Assembly: GCA_024279945.1 (NCBI GenBank)
Contig: JAJRRA010000048.1
Coordinates: 62,001 to 126,000 of the forward strand
Source of the DNA: Gammaproteobacteria bacterium
GTDB lineage: Bacteria > Pseudomonadota > Gammaproteobacteria > Xanthomonadales > SZUA-36
DNA: 64,000 nucleotides
Direction of reading: 5' to 3'
Positions 41,967 through 50,142 of the stretch are shown here, piece after piece; position 1 is the stretch's first letter, and each line of letters opens with the position of its first letter. The position numbers and the translations under genes are program-made. Under the pieces are notes generated by a model. The model did no database searches. It was not told the origin of the DNA and was given only the letters and a program-made list of their open reading frames with translations.

Positions 41967-43015
41967 AAACACTGGAACACCCTTCACTGAAATCACTCAA
42001 CACCTTCGGTATCGATGCCACGGCCGCCCTGCTGCTGACCATTGAAACCGAGGAAGATATCCTGTCTTTGCCTGCTTTTGATCCCCGCAAAGATTTCATG
42101 CTCGGTGCCGGCAGCAACGTGTTGTTCGTCAGCGATGTGCCCGGTACGGTATTTCTTAACCGAATATCCGGCAAAATAATCATCGCTGAGCACGATGACC
42201 AGACCCAAATTGAAGTGGGTGCCGGGGAAAACTGGCACCAACTGGTGCGCTGGTCACTGGACCAGGGTCTTTCCGGCCTGGAAAATCTGTCCCTGATTCC
42301 GGGGTCCACAGGAGCGGCGCCGATTCAAAACATCGGCGCCTATGGTGTAGAACTGTCTTCCGTACTGGAACAGGTAACGGCGTGGGACTGGCAACAATCC
42401 GCAAGGGTCACTTTCAACCGGGATGAATGTCGTTTTGGCTACCGCGACAGCGTTTTTAAATCCAGGCAAACGGATCGTTACCTTATCAGTTCCATCCGCC
42501 TGCGCCTGGACCGGCGATTCAGGCCGCAACTTGAATACAAAGGACTGCGGAAGGCGCTCTCGTCCGAGGGAATTGACCGGCCGGATCCGATGCAGGTCAG
42601 TGATGCTGTGATCCGCATACGGCAACAGAAACTGCCGGACCCGGCCGTTACCGGCAACGCCGGCAGTTTCTTCAAAAACCCGGTGGTTTCGATGGATGAA
42701 GCTGAATGGCTGTGCAGCCGCTTTGCCGGCCTTCCCACCTGGCCGGCAAGCGCAGACCGGGCCAAGCTCTCAGCCGCCTGGATGATCGAGCACTGCGGCT
42801 GGAAAGGCGTCTGCGAAAATGACGCTGCTGTCTCTTCACAACATGCCCTGGTCCTGCTTAACCAGGGCCAGGCCAGCGGCCGTCAAATCCTGGCGCTGTC
42901 CGCAAAAATTGCCAAAAGTATCGAACAGACTTTCGGCATATTGCTGGAAGCTGAGCCGAAGATATATCAGGTGCCGGAGGGTAGCCAGGGGCCGGGGTCA
43001 GGTTCGCGAACCTGA
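41963..43015 (+). CDS. murB: UDP-N-acetylenolpyruvoylglucosamine reductase MurB
   Basis: NADPH- and FAD-dependent reduction yielding UDP-MurNAc for peptidoglycan. ATG 41963, overlapping the pyrD stop, gives 350 residues, close to the usual type I length. Motifs are LGAGSNVLF, LIPGSTGAAPIQNIGAYGVE, FGYRDSVFK and GNAGSFFKNP (catalytic Ser). The last residues GSGSRT and the stop come from a GGGGTCAGGTTC palindrome, which also ends the convergent 5'-nucleotidase gene. Confidence 0.96.
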   Translation: MKTLEHPSLKSLNTFGIDATAALLLTIETEEDILSLPAFDPRKDFMLGAGSNVLFVSDVPGTVFLNRISGKIIIAEHDDQTQIEVGAGENWHQLVRWSLDQGLSGLENLSLIPGSTGAAPIQNIGAYGVELSSVLEQVTAWDWQQSARVTFNRDECRFGYRDSVFKSRQTDRYLISSIRLRLDRRFRPQLEYKGLRKALSSEGIDRPDPMQVSDAVIRIRQQKLPDPAVTGNAGSFFKNPVVSMDEAEWLCSRFAGLPTWPASADRAKLSAAWMIEHCGWKGVCENDAAVSSQHALVLLNQGQASGRQILALSAKIAKSIEQTFGILLEAEPKIYQVPEGSQGPGSGSRT

Positions 43016-43025
43016 CCCCTTTTTT
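42994..43025. terminator. Perfect 26-bp palindrome shared by two convergent gene ends
   Basis: 42994-43019 is a perfect palindrome (arms GGGGTCAGGTTCG), followed on the plus strand by TTTTTT, so it looks like a rho-independent terminator for murB. The stop codons of murB (plus) and the 5'-nucleotidase (minus) both lie in it. It belongs to the same repeat family as 11124, 11238 and 63752. Confidence 0.88.
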
Positions 43026-43963
43026 GCCTTTTTTTGCTCATTTGCGATACCAGTGGGGACATGTGCGGTAGCTACATGTGCACTGGCGGACTCGGTATGA
43101 AGCCGCTGGTCATCGAAAAATATATCCGCACCGAAAGCTTTGAGAAATTCCCCCTTGGAACGCCCACCGAGAAAGAGCGCCTCATCAATCCGGATACCCC
43201 ATTCACGCAAGGTCAATACGACGCGTTTATGCGCCGGTGCGCTACGGGCCGTAACCAGGGCGGTTCGGATGGGATTATCGGTGATGGGATAGGCCGACTG
43301 AATCTTGTGCAGGGCTTCGAGCACCGGCTTGAAGGGTCCACCGCTCAAGGGCTGTTTTGCCGCCTGGCGTTCACTGCTTGCGAAAGCGTCAAGCCCGTGT
43401 TGCTGAAATACACGCTCCGCTTCGTCACTGAAAATAACTGCATCACCGTCAAACGCGATGCGTAGCTGTCCGCTTTCGCGACTGGCGGCGCTGCCGGGCA
43501 ATATGGTTGCCGCCGCGTAACCCTTTTCCAGTGCTTTGCGAACATCTTCCGCATTGGTTGACAGCAGCAGGTCGGTGCCAAAAGCGGACATATACTTGTA
43601 TGGGCTTTCGCCATTGGTGAAAGCCGCCCGCTCAATTTTGAGTCCGTAGTGCTCGATGGTATTGAAGATCCTCAGGCCGGTATCGGCACTGTTTCTGGAC
43701 ATCAGGATAACTTCTACGCCCGGGTGTTCCACCTCATCATCATTCAGGGCCAAGAGCTTCCTGACCAGCGGAAAGGCAACGCCAGGTTCCAGATAGACGT
43801 TCTCGTTTGCAACCTGGTATTTTGAATAAGCTGCAAGACCTGTCTCGTCAAACAACTTATGGCTTTCGCGAAGATCGAAAAGAGCTCGCGAAGATATTCC
43901 GATGACCAGCACCTTATCACCGTCCTGCTGCCGGGGTTGTTCACTGCTCAGGGAATTTTTCAT
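42998..43963 (-). CDS. 5'-nucleotidase (cytosolic 5'-nucleotidase I family)
   Basis: Removes phosphate from nucleoside monophosphates, by family. ATG 43963 has AAGGTGA upstream and gives 321 residues; a TTG at 43990 is possible. Motifs include VLVIGISSRALFDLRESHKL, VILMSRNSADTGLRIFN, and a C-terminal RTALVTARSAPAHKRVV with FLGGRSKGEFLKAFGADIFF. The C-terminal tail GSGSRT is repeat-derived. Expression is opposite to murB, overlapping it by 18 bases. Confidence 0.85.
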   Translation of the reverse strand: MKNSLSSEQPRQQDGDKVLVIGISSRALFDLRESHKLFDETGLAAYSKYQVANENVYLEPGVAFPLVRKLLALNDDEVEHPGVEVILMSRNSADTGLRIFNTIEHYGLKIERAAFTNGESPYKYMSAFGTDLLLSTNAEDVRKALEKGYAAATILPGSAASRESGQLRIAFDGDAVIFSDEAERVFQQHGLDAFASSERQAAKQPLSGGPFKPVLEALHKIQSAYPITDNPIRTALVTARSAPAHKRVVLTLREWGIRIDEALFLGGRSKGEFLKAFGADIFFDDQRLHTESASAHVATAHVPTGIANEQKKAKKGSGSRT

Positions 43964-44241
43964 AGCAATATCACCTTGAAAGAATACCAATGTAAGCTTC
44001 TACGTTCTCAAAAACTGGGAAACCCGATAAGCGTTCTCCAGAAACGCTGTCGGATTCAGCATGACCATCAAACAGCAACTCCATATCCGGACAGTAATCA
44101 ATTTTCGCTGATTCATGCAAACTTTACCTGATTGAAGTGCGAGCGATATAGCTGCACTATAGCCGAGTCAGATTTTTAGTGTAGTGGCCTTTCCCGAAGC
44201 AGGGCCGGTATGGTACGTCAACAAGCTGGGAGCATTGAACA

Positions 44242-44988
44242 ATGCAAAGCTTGATTTTGATCCTTCTTTCACTCGTCACGGCATCTTCCTGTGCCGGGGA
44301 AATCAATGCCAGGCAACTGGTGAAAGATGCAATGAATCACTGGCGCGGACGGACTTCCTCAACCGTTATTACCATGACCATCCACCGCCCCGACTGGGAA
44401 CGTTCAATGACTCTGCAGGCATGGAGCAAGGGTGCCAAACTCTCCCTGGTCCGCGTCATCGAGCCGAAAAAGGATGCCGGTAACGGCACCCTGCTGAACG
44501 ATAACAATATGTGGACCTACTCACCGAAGATTAACCGCATCATCAAGGTTCCTTCTTCAATGATGCAGCAAAACTGGATGGGCAGTGATTTTTCGAACAA
44601 GGATATTGCCAAGTCCACTGACCTGATCGATCAGTACGAACATAAACTGACCGGACAGAGAGAATCACAGGGCCATATTTTCTATACCGTTACCTCCATT
44701 CCTCATGAAGAAGCGCCGGTTGTCTGGGGCAAAGAGGTCATCACCATTCGTGATGATTTCGTGTTGATGGAGCAACAGTTCTGGGACCAGGACAATGTGT
44801 TGGTAAAATCCATGAAAACACTAAAGGTCGAAGAAATGGGCGGACGGGCGGTGGCCAGTGTCATGCGCATGGGCAAGCTTGAAACACCGGATGAATGGAC
44901 GGAAATTGCTACCCGGTCGATTGAATTCGATCTCGAACTTCCCGCCAACATTTTCACCCTGTCTAACCTGAGGAATCCACGGCGGTGA
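44242..44988 (+). CDS. LolA-like outer-membrane lipoprotein-sorting family protein
   Basis: A protein of 248 residues with an N-terminal signal peptide (LILILLSLVTASSCAGE). The remainder has the LolA/COG2834-like half-barrel pattern (WSKGAKLSLVRVIEPKKDAG, MWTYSPKINRIIKVP, MGSDFSNKDIAKSTDL). Periplasmic carriers of this group bind acyl chains. It is the first gene of a five-gene plus-strand run with two ABC permeases, an ATPase and an outer-membrane protein; its stop overlaps the first permease start (GTGA). It probably carries a hydrophobic cargo from inner to outer membrane; the cargo is unknown. Confidence 0.82.
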   Translation: MQSLILILLSLVTASSCAGEINARQLVKDAMNHWRGRTSSTVITMTIHRPDWERSMTLQAWSKGAKLSLVRVIEPKKDAGNGTLLNDNNMWTYSPKINRIIKVPSSMMQQNWMGSDFSNKDIAKSTDLIDQYEHKLTGQRESQGHIFYTVTSIPHEEAPVVWGKEVITIRDDFVLMEQQFWDQDNVLVKSMKTLKVEEMGGRAVASVMRMGKLETPDEWTEIATRSIEFDLELPANIFTLSNLRNPRR

Positions 44989-46214
44989 TCCTCAGTCTGC
45001 GTCTGGCCTGGCGTAACCTGTGGCGGCACAAACGGCGTACCTGGTTGACCGCCCTGGCGATGATCTTTTCCAACGTCCTGCTGATTTTTATGATTTCCCT
45101 CCAGTTTGGTTCCTATGACATGATGATCAACAACACCCTGCGGGCATTCAGCGGCGAGATACAGGTACAGCATGAGGGATATCAGCAGAACCCGAAACTG
45201 CGCAGCAGTATTCCAGCAATAATTCCGCTGGCGCTTGAACTGCGCAGCATTCTGCCCGATGCACACATCGCGGCCCGCGCTGCCGCATTCGCACTTGTAT
45301 CCAGTGAGCAGCGTTCCCTCGGCATCCAGATCGTAGGGGTCCAGCCTGAGTATGAACCGATGGTCTCTACCCTTCCCGGGATGGTACGGGAGGGCCGCTT
45401 TCTGCAGGACTCCAATGCGGCTGAAATTGTGATTGGCCGCGTTCTGGCGCGTAACCTCAAAGTATCTGTTGGTGATGAGCTGACTTTGCTGGGCAGCGGA
45501 CGGGACGGTTCATTTGCCGCCGGCGTGGTGAGCATTACCGGAGTTTTTGATTCCGGTTCCAGCGACCTGGACCGGACCCTGGCCGAGGTGCCGCTGGGCT
45601 ATTTCCAGGATACGTTCGCCATGCGCGATCACGGCAATGCAATCGTGGTGGCGGTAGATGATCTGAGTGCTGTTCCCTCCGCGCTGGTTGCGGTACAAAA
45701 AGAAATAAGGGGTAAAAAAGGCTTGACCGTACTGGACTGGACTCAGTTACAACCGGGGCTGAAGCAGGCCATCCAGGCCGACATGTCCAGCGCCTGGTTC
45801 ATGTATGGACTGCTGATCATCCTGGTCGCTTTCAGTGTGCTCAATACGCAATTGATGTCCGTTCTGGAACGGACGCGGGAATTCGGTGTCATCACCGCAC
45901 TGGGTATCAAGCCACGAAAACTCGCCTCGCTGGTGATGCTCGAAACGGCCCTGATGGCCCTGATCGGGCTTGTGATCGGGGTCGCGATCGGCTGGATGAT
46001 CGCTTCCTACCTCAACATCGCCGGTTTCCACTATCCCGGTATGGAAGAAATGGCTGAAAAATTCAATCTGCCGGACCGGGTTTACCCCAGTGTCACATTT
46101 TTCTCCATGATCCTCGGCCCTGGTATTGTTTTCCTGTTCAGTTTGCTGGCAGGGGTTTACCCGTCTCTCAGGCTGTTTCGCCTGCAGCCGGTTGAGGCGA
46201 TGAGAGCGGTGTAG
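44985..46214 (+). CDS. ABC transporter permease, FtsX/LolCE/MacB type (first of two)
   Basis: A protein of 409 residues, GTG start. There is a transmembrane helix near residues 20-42, a large periplasmic domain (about 50-260) and three C-terminal helices including WFMYGLLIILVAFSVLNTQL, the FtsX-domain topology. The conserved MSVLERTREFGVITALGIKP loop is the coupling segment to the ATPase. It pairs with the next permease to make a heterodimer like LolCE. Confidence 0.9.
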   Translation: MILSLRLAWRNLWRHKRRTWLTALAMIFSNVLLIFMISLQFGSYDMMINNTLRAFSGEIQVQHEGYQQNPKLRSSIPAIIPLALELRSILPDAHIAARAAAFALVSSEQRSLGIQIVGVQPEYEPMVSTLPGMVREGRFLQDSNAAEIVIGRVLARNLKVSVGDELTLLGSGRDGSFAAGVVSITGVFDSGSSDLDRTLAEVPLGYFQDTFAMRDHGNAIVVAVDDLSAVPSALVAVQKEIRGKKGLTVLDWTQLQPGLKQAIQADMSSAWFMYGLLIILVAFSVLNTQLMSVLERTREFGVITALGIKPRKLASLVMLETALMALIGLVIGVAIGWMIASYLNIAGFHYPGMEEMAEKFNLPDRVYPSVTFFSMILGPGIVFLFSLLAGVYPSLRLFRLQPVEAMRAV

Positions 46215-47449
46215 TGAAGAGCCTGCCCGTGTCAGCCATGTTGCGCCTGGCATGGCGTAACCTGTGGCGCAATTATCGCCGCACGGTGGTTATGTTGCTG
46301 GCCATTGCTGTGGGTGTCTGGGCGATGATTTTTATGTCGGCACTGATGCGGGGCATGGTGGATGAAATGGTCACAAACGGCATCGACTCGTTGCCGGGTT
46401 ACGTCCAGATTCACCAGCTTGGCTTCCGCGATGACCCGAGCATTAACAACAGTCTTCAGCCACCCGGGCCTGAACTGCTTGGCGCACTGGAAAATCCGCT
46501 AGTAGCCGGCTGGACCAGCCGGGTGCGGGTTCCCGCGATGATTTCCAGTGAGCGCGACAATCGGGGGGTTACGCTGTTGGGTGTTGATCCGGCGGGCGAA
46601 ATCGCAGTTGGCTTTGATTTGGATAATATAGTTGCAGGCCGCTTTATCGGCAGTCCTCAAGATAAGGGACTGGTGGTCGGCCGGAAATTGCTCGAACGCC
46701 TGGAGACACACCTCGGCAAACGTGTCGTCGTCATGAGCCAGGATCCGGACAATAACATTGCGGACCGCGGATTCCGCATCGTCGGTGTATACAAGGCCAG
46801 CCTGGAGGGTCAGGAAGAGAATTTTGTTTACAGCGGACGATCCCATGTTCAGTCCCTGTTGAAAATGGGCAGGCAGGTCTCTGAAATCGCGATTACAGGA
46901 CATGATTACCGCGCGGTTGATGAACTGTTGGAAATCATCCGTGCGGCATCCCCGCCGGGCAGTGAAGTGCTGCCCTGGATGGAACTGGAAAGCTACCTGT
47001 ACGGCATGATGGGCATGATGGATGGTTTTATCCTGGTGTGGACCATCGTGGTCTTCCTCGCCCTGAGTTTCGGCCTGATCAATACCCTGATGATGGCTGT
47101 ATTTGAACGTGTTCGGGAAATTGGCCTGATGCAGGCCCTGGGAATGAAGCCATCTTCGATCCTCTACCTGATCCTGATGGAATCGCTCCTTCTTCTGCTG
47201 CTGGGCCTGCTGGCCGGAAATATTCTCGCCATCGCAAGCATCCTGCCATTAAGAGAAGGAATTGACCTGTCTGGTGTTGCCCGGGGAATGGAAATGTTCG
47301 GCGCCGGAAGCACACTCTACCCCGTCCTCGATTTGCACGATCTGGCTACGGCTAACACGGTGGTCATCGTACTCGGCCTGGTGACCAGCCTGTTGCCGGC
47401 CTGGCATGCATCCCGCTACAGCCCGGTCGAGGCCATTACCAAAATCTGA
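46214..47449 (+). CDS. ABC transporter permease, FtsX/LolCE/MacB type (second of two)
   Basis: A protein of 411 residues, GTG start overlapping the previous stop by one base. It has the same topology as its neighbour, with the matching coupling loop AVFERVREIGLMQALGMKPS. Its N-terminus (MLRLAWRNLWRNYRRTVVML) resembles that of the first permease, which suggests that the pair arose by duplication. The ATPase start lies 22 bases downstream. Confidence 0.9.
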   Translation: MKSLPVSAMLRLAWRNLWRNYRRTVVMLLAIAVGVWAMIFMSALMRGMVDEMVTNGIDSLPGYVQIHQLGFRDDPSINNSLQPPGPELLGALENPLVAGWTSRVRVPAMISSERDNRGVTLLGVDPAGEIAVGFDLDNIVAGRFIGSPQDKGLVVGRKLLERLETHLGKRVVVMSQDPDNNIADRGFRIVGVYKASLEGQEENFVYSGRSHVQSLLKMGRQVSEIAITGHDYRAVDELLEIIRAASPPGSEVLPWMELESYLYGMMGMMDGFILVWTIVVFLALSFGLINTLMMAVFERVREIGLMQALGMKPSSILYLILMESLLLLLLGLLAGNILAIASILPLREGIDLSGVARGMEMFGAGSTLYPVLDLHDLATANTVVIVLGLVTSLLPAWHASRYSPVEAITKI

Positions 47450-47471
47450 CAAAATCCCAGCAGGAAGCAAA

Positions 47472-48164
47472 ATGACTGCCATTAAATGTATCGATTTATG
47501 CAAGAATTTTCAGCAGGGTGACGTCGTCATCAAAGCGCTGAACCACGTCTCTCTCGATATTGAAGAGGGCTCGTTCATCTGTCTTTCCGGCCCATCCGGT
47601 TCTGGAAAAACAACTCTACTGAATGCGATTGGCGGACTCGACAAACTGGACAGTGGCGAAGTCTATTTCAATGGCAGGCGTGTAGATCAACTGGGCAAAG
47701 GGCCAATGGCCGACTTGCGTTTGCATTACATCGGTTTTGTTTTTCAGGCATACAACCTGATCCCGGTACTAACGGCGCAGGAAAATGTGGAATTCGTCAT
47801 GCAGGTTCAGGGTGTGTCGGTAAAGGAGCGGCGCAGAAAGTCATCCGCCATCCTCGAGGAAGTAGGCCTGAAAGGTATGGAAAACCGACGCCCGTCCCAA
47901 TTATCCGGAGGTCAACAGCAACGGGTAGCCGTTGCACGCGCCATCGTCAGCCAACCCAAGCTGGTTCTTGCGGATGAGCCCACCGCCAACCTCGACTCGG
48001 AAACCGCCGCCCAACTGATGGACCTGCTGCGCGAACTCAATCAACACCACAATGTGACCTTCCTGATCGCCACCCACGATGAACGGGTGATGAGATATGC
48101 GCAACGATTGATCCGGATGCAGGATGGAAAAATCATTGCCGATGAACTTCAGGAAGCAGACTGA
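47472..48164 (+). CDS. ABC transporter ATP-binding protein (LolD/MacB-like)
   Basis: A protein of 230 residues from ATG 47472 (MTAIKCIDLCKNF). Walker A is GPSGSGKTTLLN, the signature LSGGQQQRVAVARAIV, Walker B LVLADEPTANLDSE and the H-loop IATHDERV. This is the MacB/LolD subclass that drives FtsX-type permeases by mechanotransmission, extracting substrates from the membrane or periplasm rather than importing them. It directly abuts the outer-membrane protein gene. Confidence 0.95.
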   Translation: MTAIKCIDLCKNFQQGDVVIKALNHVSLDIEEGSFICLSGPSGSGKTTLLNAIGGLDKLDSGEVYFNGRRVDQLGKGPMADLRLHYIGFVFQAYNLIPVLTAQENVEFVMQVQGVSVKERRRKSSAILEEVGLKGMENRRPSQLSGGQQQRVAVARAIVSQPKLVLADEPTANLDSETAAQLMDLLRELNQHHNVTFLIATHDERVMRYAQRLIRMQDGKIIADELQEAD

Positions 48165-49457
48165 ATGAAATCCTGCCTGCTGACCCGGCTGTTGTTGTCG
48201 TGTCTGGCAGGCCTGCCTTGCGGAATTCTTGCCGCGCAAACTACAAACGCGGTGACTACAGAATCCGGCTGGGATTTCGGTGGCCATGCAAAATACCAGT
48301 TCATTAATGCGACTTACCCGGACAACAGCGCATTTTATAAGCTCCTGGGTGGCGACTCCGTAGACAATAACCTCGAATTGCGCCTGAAATTTTCCGCTTA
48401 CCGGGACCGCTGGGATTTCAAAACCGACTACCAATTCATCACCCTGTATGGTGACAGCCTCGAACTGGGCCGGTTCTTTTCAGGCGCTGTGCTGCCGATT
48501 GGCAGTGGCATCAATGACGACCGCCGCTGGTGGAACCTGACCCACACGATAAAAAACCAGGGCAAACAACTTGTGGTCCAGCGGCTTGACCGCCTGAGTC
48601 TGGCCTACACCGGTGAGCACTTTGTGTGGCGTTTCGGGCGCCAGGCGATTAGCTGGGGTAACGGTATGGTTTTCACCCCGATGGATATTTTCAATCCATT
48701 CGATCCAGCCGCAGTAGACAAGGAGTACAAGACCGGTGACGACATGCTTTATAGCCAGTATCTGTTCGACAACGGCAATGACCTGCAGGGCGTAGCGGTC
48801 GTACGACGTAATCCCCACACCGGCGATGTGGAAAATGACCAGTCATCAATGGCCTTCAAGTACCACGGTTTCCTCGGCATGAACGAATACGACCTGCTGG
48901 CAGCAGAACATTACGGTGAGCAGATTCTCGGCCTGGGCGGGATCATCAATCTCGGTGGTGCAATCGGGCGCGGGGATCTTACCTGGACCGACACCGGCAG
49001 CGAGTCGGTGTTTTCACTCACCACCAGCCTTTCTTACTCCTGGACCTGGGGCGGAAAAAATATCAGCGGTCTGCTGGAGTACTACTACAATGGCTTCGGC
49101 CAGCGAAACGGCGCCTATTCCGCAAGTGATCTGGCCCAAAATCCGGAATTGCTCAAACGGATTGCTCGCGGGGAATTGTTCACCCTGGCCCGCCACTACC
49201 TGGCGCTGTCAGCACGTATTGAAGTCAGCCCTCTGTTCCTATTGATTCCCAATTTTTTTGTCAATCTTGAAGACCCGTCCACCCTGGCACAATTGGTCGT
49301 TCAGTACGATTGGAAACAGAATCTGCAGATCCTGGCTGCGGTGAATATTCCCATCGGCCCGGATGGGTCTGAATACGGTGGGATCGAAACGCCTGTTGAA
49401 AGCCTATACTTCTCCACCGGCCCAGGCTTTTTTGCACAACTGGCCTGGTATTACTAA
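48165..49457 (+). CDS. Predicted outer-membrane beta-barrel protein of the ABC cassette
   Basis: A protein of 430 residues with a signal peptide ending about LAAQ (residue 24). The body is rich in alternating aromatic and polar residues and ends in a C-terminal aromatic (FFAQLAWYY), the signature of an outer-membrane barrel. Segments such as WRFGRQAISWGNGMVFTPMD recall DUF1302- or alginate-porin-like proteins. The start codon directly follows the ATPase stop. Inference: the outer-membrane partner or acceptor of the LolA-like/ABC system. Confidence 0.8.
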   Translation: MKSCLLTRLLLSCLAGLPCGILAAQTTNAVTTESGWDFGGHAKYQFINATYPDNSAFYKLLGGDSVDNNLELRLKFSAYRDRWDFKTDYQFITLYGDSLELGRFFSGAVLPIGSGINDDRRWWNLTHTIKNQGKQLVVQRLDRLSLAYTGEHFVWRFGRQAISWGNGMVFTPMDIFNPFDPAAVDKEYKTGDDMLYSQYLFDNGNDLQGVAVVRRNPHTGDVENDQSSMAFKYHGFLGMNEYDLLAAEHYGEQILGLGGIINLGGAIGRGDLTWTDTGSESVFSLTTSLSYSWTWGGKNISGLLEYYYNGFGQRNGAYSASDLAQNPELLKRIARGELFTLARHYLALSARIEVSPLFLLIPNFFVNLEDPSTLAQLVVQYDWKQNLQILAAVNIPIGPDGSEYGGIETPVESLYFSTGPGFFAQLAWYY

Positions 49458-49514
49458 GGAACCGCTGATTTATTCATGTACTATTTGGCTACAAAAAGAG
49501 ACAGACAATGACTT

Positions 49515-50102
49515 ATGACTTATGACTTAAGCGTAAAACCCCTGGCCGTCGAGCACTGGGATGACAGCCTGTCTCATATTGCAGCGGAGATGAAAGGCAA
49601 GCCCCTCAACGTCCACAAACTGATGGCCCATCACCCCGAACTGCTGCAGGCCTGGTGGAATTTTCGCAACTATTCGATCACAGGCGGTGCCCTGGGCAAG
49701 CGCAACGGTGAACTGGTGATCCTGCGTATTGCTCTGCACATGAAGGCCTGGTATGAATGGGGTTCGCATGTCGAACGTAGTTTGGCCTGCGGTTTAAGCC
49801 CGGAAGAAATCGAGCGCGTAAAGTGCGGTGGCGAAGCGCCTGGGTGGGACGCTTCGGAACGCCTGATCCTGGTTGCCGTGGATGAACTGGTTGCCAATCA
49901 CCGCATCAGTCCTGATACCCATGCGGCTTTACGTGAATATTTTTCCCTCCAGCAAGTGATGGATATCATCGCCATTCACGGCATGTACGTCATTTTGGCT
50001 TGTATGATCAATACCTGGGGCCTGGAACTGGATGAACACATTCAGGCCGGGTTGCCGCAGACGGTAACCCAAGACACTTTCGAACAGGAATATCCCAGGT
50101 GA
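49515..50102 (+). CDS. Carboxymuconolactone decarboxylase (AhpD-like) family protein
   Basis: A protein of 195 residues with a CMD core at about 35-130: AWWNFRNYSITGGALGKRNG, then MKAWYEWGSHVERSLACGLS. The family contains AhpD peroxidase partners and decarboxylases. AhpD's CxxC pair is absent here, so a peroxidase role is not supported. The start region contains the repeated ATGACTT motif, so the exact start is uncertain. It is separate from the ABC cassette by 57 bases and convergent with the TonB receptor. Confidence 0.8.
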   Translation: MTYDLSVKPLAVEHWDDSLSHIAAEMKGKPLNVHKLMAHHPELLQAWWNFRNYSITGGALGKRNGELVILRIALHMKAWYEWGSHVERSLACGLSPEEIERVKCGGEAPGWDASERLILVAVDELVANHRISPDTHAALREYFSLQQVMDIIAIHGMYVILACMINTWGLELDEHIQAGLPQTVTQDTFEQEYPR

Positions 50103-50142
50103 TAAATACCGTATCGGACAATATCCCCATCATATTGAGCTG

